Shown: positions 6,519-11,079 of the stretch, one piece after another
Position numbering within the stretch: position 1 is the stretch's first letter
Layout of the letters: the number at the start of each line of letters is the position of its first letter
Assembly (NCBI GenBank): GCA_035524095.1
Contig: DATKPK010000077.1
Coordinates: 1-11,079, forward strand
DNA: 11,079 bases
DNA from: DATJUF01 sp035524095
Lineage (GTDB): Bacteria; Desulfobacterota; Binatia; Binatales; Binataceae
Direction: 5' to 3'
Position numbers and translations under genes: made by a program
Notes under the pieces: generated by a model
Seen by the model: the letters and a program-made list of their open reading frames with translations, nothing else
Databases searched by the model: none
Told to the model about the DNA's origin: nothing

Positions 6519-7004
6519 ATGCCGGTTGACCACAGCGGAATTAATCATCGCGCCGTCGAGCGCTTTCTTTTCCACGAGGCGCGCCTGATGGATGCCCATC
6601 GCTACGACGAATGGCATGCGCTATGGGATGAAGACGCGACCTACTGGGTGCCCGCCAACGATGATGATATTGATCCTGCCCGCAATGTTTCGGTGATCTA
6701 CGACCGCCGTGGCCAGTTGCGTAATCGAATTCAGCGGCTGCGCGAAACTCTATGGCTCAAGGAATCTGCGCCCCGACTCAAACGCCTAGTCTCTAACATC
6801 GAGGCCGAAGCAGAAGAGGATAATATGATCGGCGTGAGGTCGAATTTTATCCTCACCGAACTGCACCATCATCGCCAGCTTCTATGGGCCGGCAGTACGA
6901 TCCATAAACTGATTCCGGATGACCGCAGCTTCAAGATAAGATTCAAGAAGGTTCTGCTACTCAATAACGACGAGCCTCTACCTAATATGCTTTTCCTGAT
7001 CTGA
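6519..7004 (+). CDS. Aromatic ring-hydroxylating dioxygenase beta subunit
   Basis: A 161-residue small subunit with the SnoaL/NTF2-like cone fold of Rieske dioxygenases; it has a structural role and can affect substrate choice in the alpha3beta3 enzyme. Typical features are the helix VERFLFHEARLMDAHRYDEW (13-32, family block FLxxEAxLLDxxxxxEW), the strand DATYWVPA (39-46), the RRGQLRNRIQRLR segment (63-75) and the late strands around SNFILTELHHHRQL. The last strand KKVLLLNND and the short end MLFLI match the usual C-terminus. The ATG at 6519 has AGGAG (6505-6509) nine bases upstream. It precedes the alpha subunit, with a small unknown gene between; in benAB-type operons alpha usually comes first. 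Native substrate unknown. Confidence 0.87.
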   Translation: MPVDHSGINHRAVERFLFHEARLMDAHRYDEWHALWDEDATYWVPANDDDIDPARNVSVIYDRRGQLRNRIQRLRETLWLKESAPRLKRLVSNIEAEAEEDNMIGVRSNFILTELHHHRQLLWAGSTIHKLIPDDRSFKIRFKKVLLLNNDEPLPNMLFLI

Positions 7005-7016
7005 TGCGCGATTGCC

Positions 7017-7253
7017 ATGAACGACCATACCCAACCGATCGTGCTGACGAGCGAATTCGCTACAGTCGCGATTAGCCGCGACAATAGCGGCAACGGCCCG
7101 CGGCTGCTTATCCGCGACTTGCGCAGCGGGCGCGTCGCGCTACTCGATCCGCTCGAACTCGCCGCCCTGACCTGGATCCGGCACGAGGAACTGGCGCCCT
7201 TCCTCGATCCGTCACGCTTCACCGGTCCTGGTAGCGCGAATGGTAGTGGATAG
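7017..7253 (+). CDS. Small conserved-looking protein between dioxygenase subunits, function unknown
   Basis: A 78-residue soluble protein, 12 bases after the dioxygenase beta subunit stop. The pattern is a strand-rich start (SEFATVAIS), a turn NGPRLLIRDL, then LDPLELAALTW (43-53) and APFLDPS (60-66). From memory it resembles short proteins of dioxygenase operons, some labelled dihydrodiol dehydrogenase although far too short to be one; their shared pattern is EFA-V, nG-RL-I, LDPL-LE-LTW. I could not verify this by search. The ATG at 7017 has no clear Shine-Dalgarno, so coupling to the preceding gene is likely. The end lies in a near-perfect 11-base tandem repeat. It has no cysteine or ferredoxin motif, so it is not the electron-transfer partner. 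A small accessory subunit of the dioxygenase is a guess. Confidence 0.65.
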   Translation: MNDHTQPIVLTSEFATVAISRDNSGNGPRLLIRDLRSGRVALLDPLELAALTWIRHEELAPFLDPSRFTGPGSANGSG

Positions 7254-7266
7254 ATAGTGGACAGAT
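7245..7266 (+). repeat. 11-base tandem repeat across a stop codon
   Basis: AGTGGATAGAT (7245-7255) is followed directly by AGTGGACAGAT (7256-7266), identical at 10 of 11 positions. The TAG stop of the 78-residue gene lies in the first unit at 7251-7253. It looks like a slippage duplication. Confidence 0.8.
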
Positions 7267-7319
7267 AAACGTGCGCTCCGAACTAACGTAATCTGGCTAC
7301 CGCCTTGGAGGATCGTCTC

Positions 7320-8603
7320 ATGGCTACGATGTTAAACTCCTCGAATTCGGCGATTGACTACGACCACCTAGTCCTCCCTGACCGTATCAGCGGCAGACTC
7401 TATTGCGATCCAGCGATCTTCCGTGAGGAGTTCAACCGCATCTGGCATCGCGAATGGATTTACGTCGCTCATGAAAGCGAAGTCCCCGAGCCCGGCGACT
7501 ACGTCACCCGTCAAGTTGGCCTCCAGCCCGTAATCGTCTCGCGCGACGAGGACGGTGCCGTCCATCTGGTACTGAACCGCTGCACCCATCGCGGTAACAC
7601 CGTATGCCAAGGCGAACGCGGCAACGCCCACGCCTTCCGCTGCGCTTATCACGGATGGACCTTCAACAATCGTGGAGATCTGGTCGGCGTGCCTTACTCG
7701 GCCGGTTATGGCAAATCGTTCAAGCGCGAGGATTATCCGCTGGCGCAGGTTCCGCGTTACGCGAGTTATCGGGGCCTGATCTTCGCCAGCATGAGTCCCA
7801 CCGGACCATCGCTGCTCGAGCGGCTCGGCAACGCACGCCGTCTTATCGACCAGTTTATGGACCTTTCACCCGAGGGCGAGATTGTCGTCCGCTCCGGCGT
7901 CCTGCGCCATGAGTTCCGTGGCAACTGGAAGATGGCGATCGAAAATTCAGTCGATGGCTACCATCCGAACATCCTCCATCATGCCGCGATGGTGATGGCC
8001 ACTAAGGGCAAGGCCGATATCGATACACTGTTTGGCGAGCGCAGCGACGCCCGCGCCCGTGATCTTGGCAACGGTGCCGCGCAGCTCGATCTCACACCGA
8101 TTCAGACCAAAAACGGTGGCCGCGTTGTGCCTCCGGGATGGAGTGCGCAGGCCTTCGAGGAATACCGGGCCGCTCTCACCACGCGTCATGGTGCGGAGCG
8201 CGCCGACAGGATTATCGCCGAAGGACCGCCGCATTTCTGCATCTTTCCTAATCTGATCTTCATTCTAAATCAGATGCGCGTGATTCAGCCGGTGAGCGTC
8301 GATCACACCGTGGTAAGTTATTATCCGACGCTGCTCAGAGGCGTGCCCGACGAGATGAACAGCCGCCGTTTGAGTGAGACCTATTTGATTCATGGGCCGG
8401 CCGGGCGTGTTGCACCCGACGATATCGAGGCCTACGAGCGCAATCAGGCGGGCTTCCAGGCCCAAGTTAACGAATGGCTGGTTTTGCGCCGTGGGCTGGA
8501 TCGCGAAGAGCGTGAGGATAACGGGCAAATCGCTGGCCACGAGACCGATGAGACTACCCAGCGCGCCCTCTGGCGCCATTACCGCATGCTCATGACGCAA
8601 TAA
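7320..8603 (+). CDS. Rieske aromatic ring-hydroxylating dioxygenase alpha subunit
   Basis: A 427-residue catalytic subunit. The Rieske [2Fe-2S] domain lies at about 40-150 with Cys88-x-His90 (CTHRG) and Cys108-x2-His111 (CAYHGWTF). The catalytic domain has GNWKMAIENSVDGYHPNILHH: bridging Asp212, iron ligands His215 and His220, and the third carboxylate most likely Asp367 or Asp368 (PDDIEAYER). All ligands are present, so the enzyme should be active. It adds O2 to an aromatic ring using electrons from a ferredoxin or reductase not found here. The overall pattern is closest to the benzoate/toluate-type two-subunit dioxygenases, but substrate cannot be set. The start is the ATG at 7320, with GGAGG (7307-7311) eight bases upstream; an in-frame TTG at 7305 overlaps that site and is rejected. 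A 6-bp inverted repeat (ATGACG 8592-8597, CGTCAT 8610-8615) straddles the stop codon, a weak terminator candidate. Confidence 0.93.
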   Translation: MATMLNSSNSAIDYDHLVLPDRISGRLYCDPAIFREEFNRIWHREWIYVAHESEVPEPGDYVTRQVGLQPVIVSRDEDGAVHLVLNRCTHRGNTVCQGERGNAHAFRCAYHGWTFNNRGDLVGVPYSAGYGKSFKREDYPLAQVPRYASYRGLIFASMSPTGPSLLERLGNARRLIDQFMDLSPEGEIVVRSGVLRHEFRGNWKMAIENSVDGYHPNILHHAAMVMATKGKADIDTLFGERSDARARDLGNGAAQLDLTPIQTKNGGRVVPPGWSAQAFEEYRAALTTRHGAERADRIIAEGPPHFCIFPNLIFILNQMRVIQPVSVDHTVVSYYPTLLRGVPDEMNSRRLSETYLIHGPAGRVAPDDIEAYERNQAGFQAQVNEWLVLRRGLDREEREDNGQIAGHETDETTQRALWRHYRMLMTQ

Positions 8604-8781
8604 TCGCTTCGTCATAAATTTCAAGACTTGCCGCGGCCCGCATGGACCTCCTCTCACGCGGAGCAGATGGAGGATCCGGGCCCAACGCAGGCTATTGTCG
8701 GGTCCAAGGGAATAGGCCTAAGCTGGCATCCGATAAATTGAAAGGTGCCGGTTTCGCTTCCCACCGGCCGAAGGAGTCCTC
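8604..8781 (+). promoter_or_regulatory. Leader region of the third LLM gene with a hairpin before its ribosome site
   Basis: 178 bases without a gene. GCCGGT (8747-8752) pairs with ACCGGC (8763-8768) over a 10-base loop, and AAGGAG (8771-8776) follows at once, five bases before the ATG at 8782. The size of the gap suggests that the LLM gene has its own promoter, but I see no convincing one; TTGTCG (8695-8700) is a weak -35 at best. An imperfect repeat of GGACCTCC (8643-8650) with GGAGGATCC (8669-8677) is also present. Confidence 0.35.
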
Positions 8782-9999
8782 ATGAAATTCGGCATCTTCA
8801 TGGCCCCGTTCCATCGCGTTGGCGAGAATCCTGCGCTGGCTTTCGAACGCGACATGCAGCTAATCGAATGGCTCGACGAGCTAGGTTACGACGAGGCATT
8901 CATCGGTGAGCATCATTCGGCAGGATGGGAAATCATCCCGTCGCCGGAAATCTTCATGGCAGTCGCTGCAACGCGCACCAAGCGCATCATGCTGGGGTCG
9001 GGCGTGGTCAGCGTGCCGTATCATCACCCATTCAATATCGCCAACCGTTTCGCTCTGCTCGATCAATTGACGCGCGGGCGCGTCATTCTTGGCTGCGGCC
9101 CGGGCGCGCTACCCAGCGACGCCTACATGCTCGGGATCGAACCGGTCACCCAGCGCGACGCCATGGTCGAGGGCTTGCAAGCCGTAATGCGGTTGTTCCA
9201 CGAAGACGGCGGCATTACCATTGATGGCTCGTTTTTCAAGATGCGCGACGCTCATTTACAGGTGAAGCCTTATCAGCAGCCGATGCCCATCTTCGTGGCG
9301 AACTCAATCTCGCCTTCAGGAATGGTCGCAGCCGGAAAACTCGGATGCGGCGTATTGTCCGTCGCAGCGTTCAGCAAGGGCGGTCTCGATAATCTGCCGA
9401 AGCGCTGGCAGATCGCCGAGGAAACCGCCGCCGAGAACGGCAAGACGGTTGACCGCAAGAATTGGCGGCTGGTCTTTCCTGTGCACATAGCTGAGTCCTC
9501 GAAGGAAGCGCTCGACGATATTCGCGAGGGTGGCAACGCCTGGATTCAGGAATACTTCATCAAGACGCTGGCGGCGAAAGTTCAGTTCGAAGAATACCCA
9601 AACCAGCCAACCGAAGAGATGACAATCGACCGCATGGTTGCGCGCGGCGGAGCACTGGTCGGCACGCCTGACGATGTTATCTCGCGCATCAGCGAGATCA
9701 TCGAGGCCTCGGGGGGTGGCTTCGGCGGTCTGCTAATGCTCGCGCACGAATGGGCGTCGCGCGAAAAAACATTGCATTCCTATGACTTACTAGCGCGCTA
9801 CGTTATGCCGAAATTTCAGGGCACCGTAGCGCCTATCGCCTATTCGCAGAACTGGACCTCGGAGCGTAAGGAAGCCCTGTTCCAGTCCTCTGTGCAGGCG
9901 ATTCTCAAGTCGATGCACGAATACAAGGAGCATCGGCAGGCCGCTGGCAAAAAGCCCTCCGACCTCGCCAGCCAGCCCATCGATAGGATTCGCCCTTGA
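8782..9999 (+). CDS. LLM flavin-dependent monooxygenase, limonene 1,2-monooxygenase-like (second copy)
   Basis: A 405-residue luciferase-like oxidoreductase, paralogue of the one at 3213-4457. Shared blocks: FGIFMAPFHR (3-12), GYDEAFIGEHHSAGWE (35-50, EHH at 43-45), LGSGVVSVPYHHP (71-83), LTRGRVILGCGPGALPSD (96-113), SISPSGMVAAGK (175-186), GTPDD (294-298) and GGGFGGLLMLAHEW...RYVMPKFQG (311-347). The C-terminal 58 residues differ from the other copy. The ATG at 8782 has AAGGAG five bases upstream. It is the last plus-strand gene after the dioxygenase and is followed by an intrinsic terminator. In this subgroup a reduced flavin activates O2 for epoxidation or hydroxylation, or, in some LLM families, F420 is used for hydride transfer. 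The sequence alone does not decide between these. Confidence 0.9.
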   Translation: MKFGIFMAPFHRVGENPALAFERDMQLIEWLDELGYDEAFIGEHHSAGWEIIPSPEIFMAVAATRTKRIMLGSGVVSVPYHHPFNIANRFALLDQLTRGRVILGCGPGALPSDAYMLGIEPVTQRDAMVEGLQAVMRLFHEDGGITIDGSFFKMRDAHLQVKPYQQPMPIFVANSISPSGMVAAGKLGCGVLSVAAFSKGGLDNLPKRWQIAEETAAENGKTVDRKNWRLVFPVHIAESSKEALDDIREGGNAWIQEYFIKTLAAKVQFEEYPNQPTEEMTIDRMVARGGALVGTPDDVISRISEIIEASGGGFGGLLMLAHEWASREKTLHSYDLLARYVMPKFQGTVAPIAYSQNWTSERKEALFQSSVQAILKSMHEYKEHRQAAGKKPSDLASQPIDRIRP

Positions 10000-10010
10000 A
10001 CCGCCAGTAA

Positions 10011-11079
10011 CTATTGGACAAATAGAGGCGCGGCGTCTGCACGGGACCCCGCGCCTTTCTTTTTGTGATAGGTCGATTCCGCTGCTGTAGCTGGTTCCGC
10101 GAGAGCGCGCGCGATCGCCGCGGAATCTGCGTGCGGACCGTTCAGATAAATTAGTTGCCCGTCGGCCGGATCACGTTCGCGCAACCATCGCGCGACGATC
10201 GTCATCGCTTCGAGTTCGGGGCGCGCCACTGGACGCAGGCGGTAGCGCTCGAAGTTATTAGTGACAAACTCCGTAATTTTCTCGGCATCTTCTTGAATCA
10301 CGGTTTCATCCAGCCCTTCACATCGATGTGTCAGCGCCAGCCGCCCGCCCAAAACCACATAGACGATGCGCCTAGCGTCCGATGTTTCCGTTATGATCCG
10401 CTCACCTTGCGTTTCTCGCTCAGGCGGAGGCGTGCACGGTCTAATCACGATCACGAGATTGTTTTCGATAATTGCGCGGCTCAGCCGGCTCGCTCGATCG
10501 CCAAATGCCGACAATGCGCGCAGCTCCCGCTGATGGCGATTGGCTTCCTCGAATCGCATCGCCGTGGCCGCCTGGTCGCGGGCCTGCGCGAGTTCCCCCA
10601 TCACCGCGCCGACCCGTCCGCGCATGAAGCTGATTGCTCGCCGGACGCGGTCGCGGTAACCATCCTCGCCGATCATTGCGTTGCATGGCGACGCGCAATG
10701 ACCGATCTGGCCGTACATACATGGCGAAAAATCCGGGTCAGGCACGAGTCTGCCCGAACAGGTCCGCAGGCCCATTAGGCGAGAGAGGATGCGTACCGAG
10801 TAATCGAGATTGCGCCGTCCAATAAACGGTCCGAGATACATCACGCCAGTGCGCAGCCCAAGCTTCTGCGTAAGCTGGATTCGCGGGAACGGGTCGTTGA
10901 GGTTGAGCTTGACGAAATAGGCAGGCGCTGCCGACTTGAGCATTCGATTGTACGGCGGCTTCTCCTCGCGAATCATCTGCGCTTCCGTCAGACCCGCTTC
11001 AAGAGCTGATCCAGCGTGCATCGTGTCGATCGCATAAACATGGCTGATCAGCTCAGCGGTCTTGGCGCTAAGCCCGATA
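10011..11079 (-). CDS. UvrC-like GIY-YIG nuclease, probable C-terminal part of a DEDD exonuclease fusion (partial at window edge)
   Basis: The gene runs off the right edge; 355 residues are visible, in frame to base 11079, so the Met at 11021 is internal. The visible start is the end of a GIY-YIG domain, with the catalytic Glu region SALEAGLTEAQMIREEKPPYN. Numbered from that Met, four cysteines follow at 88, 101, 109 and 113 (C-x12-C-x7-C-x3-C, with SPCMYGQIGHCASPC), matching the UvrC cysteine cluster reported to hold a [4Fe-4S] centre, then a UVR motif AMRFEEANRHQREL (154-167). UvrC's RNase H-like and helix-hairpin-helix domains are missing; the tail instead has GRLALTHRCEGL and RPELEAMTIVARWLRE, which I recall from mycobacterial exonuclease/GIY-YIG fusions such as Rv2191. 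A Cho-like nuclease is the alternative. Its last codons overlap the terminator of the convergent LLM gene. Confidence 0.8.
   Translation of the reverse strand, partial: IGLSAKTAELISHVYAIDTMHAGSALEAGLTEAQMIREEKPPYNRMLKSAAPAYFVKLNLNDPFPRIQLTQKLGLRTGVMYLGPFIGRRNLDYSVRILSRLMGLRTCSGRLVPDPDFSPCMYGQIGHCASPCNAMIGEDGYRDRVRRAISFMRGRVGAVMGELAQARDQAATAMRFEEANRHQRELRALSAFGDRASRLSRAIIENNLVIVIRPCTPPPERETQGERIITETSDARRIVYVVLGGRLALTHRCEGLDETVIQEDAEKITEFVTNNFERYRLRPVARPELEAMTIVARWLRERDPADGQLIYLNGPHADSAAIARALAEPATAAESTYHKKKGAGSRADAAPLFVQ
10026..10064 (+). terminator. Intrinsic terminator of the third LLM gene
   Basis: AGGCGCGG (10026-10033) and CCGCGCCT (10049-10056) form an 8-bp GC-rich stem, with a further GTC/GAC pairing (10035-10037 with 10045-10047) inside the loop. 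The T-rich run TTTCTTTTT (10056-10064) follows, the classical rho-independent form. It starts 27 bases after the LLM stop, and lies within the coding sequence of the convergent nuclease, where it encodes part of the C-terminal HKKKGAGSRADA stretch. Confidence 0.85.

Noticed and set aside
10155..10778. Plus-strand reading frame of 207 residues opposite the nuclease gene
   Set aside because: Antisense shadow of the GIY-YIG protein, whose motifs are unambiguous on the other strand.
10011..11079. Complete or ordinary uvrC
   Set aside because: The gene ends about 170 residues after the UVR motif without the RNase H-like or HhH domains, and the tail matches exonuclease/GIY-YIG fusion proteins better.
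1..11079. CRISPR arrays, tRNA genes, insertion sequences, phage genes
   Set aside because: No regularly spaced repeats, cloverleaf-like sequence, transposase, integrase or terminal inverted repeats were seen on either strand.

Overview
The window (about 11 kb, moderately high GC, dense genes, no RNA genes or transposases seen) looks like a catabolic or accessory island from an environmental, probably uncultured soil or sediment bacterium. Several luciferase-like monooxygenases, a nitrile hydratase and a Rieske ring-hydroxylating dioxygenase sit side by side. That gene content would fit Candidatus Binatota, Rokubacteria or similar lineages, but this is only an inference; no single gene here fixes the phylum. 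No stretch longer than 300 bases lacks a gene.

Left part (1-4457). A plus-strand luciferase-like flavin monooxygenase (160-1287) ends at a strong 12-bp hairpin terminator (1321-1356), which it shares with a convergent minus-strand block. That block reads, in transcription order, a limonene-monooxygenase-like LLM oxidoreductase (4457-3213), a glycine-zipper lipoprotein (3143-2829), a small alpha/beta hydrolase of the KANL3/Tex30 type (2809-2192) and an unknown multi-pass membrane protein (2073-1408).

Centre (4458-9999). A 149-base divergent control region with several inverted repeats separates the minus block from a long plus-strand run: nitrile hydratase beta (nthB), alpha (nthA) and its small accessory protein, joined by ATGA stop/start overlaps; then a ring-hydroxylating dioxygenase beta subunit, a 78-residue unknown protein and the Rieske alpha subunit; then a third LLM oxidoreductase closely related in sequence to the divergent one. 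The subunit order beta-alpha-accessory and the CTLCSC metal-binding motif mark the nitrile hydratase as the cobalt type. A plausible reading is a pathway in which a nitrile-bearing organic compound is hydrated to an amide and oxygenated by the dioxygenase and LLM enzymes. No amidase, ferredoxin, ferredoxin reductase or flavin reductase is visible, so these must come from elsewhere if the pathway is real.

Right end (10011-11079). A convergent minus-strand gene, cut by the window edge, encodes a UvrC-like GIY-YIG nuclease with a four-cysteine cluster and a UVR motif but no UvrC RNase H-like or helix-hairpin-helix domains. It most resembles the C-terminal half of DEDD exonuclease/GIY-YIG fusion proteins. 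The intrinsic terminator of the third LLM gene lies inside the last codons of this gene.

The least ordinary points are the nitrile hydratase-dioxygenase-LLM association, the 63-residue lysine/proline-rich tail on the nitrile hydratase beta subunit, the extra cysteine next to the metal claw, and the small unknown protein between the two dioxygenase subunits.
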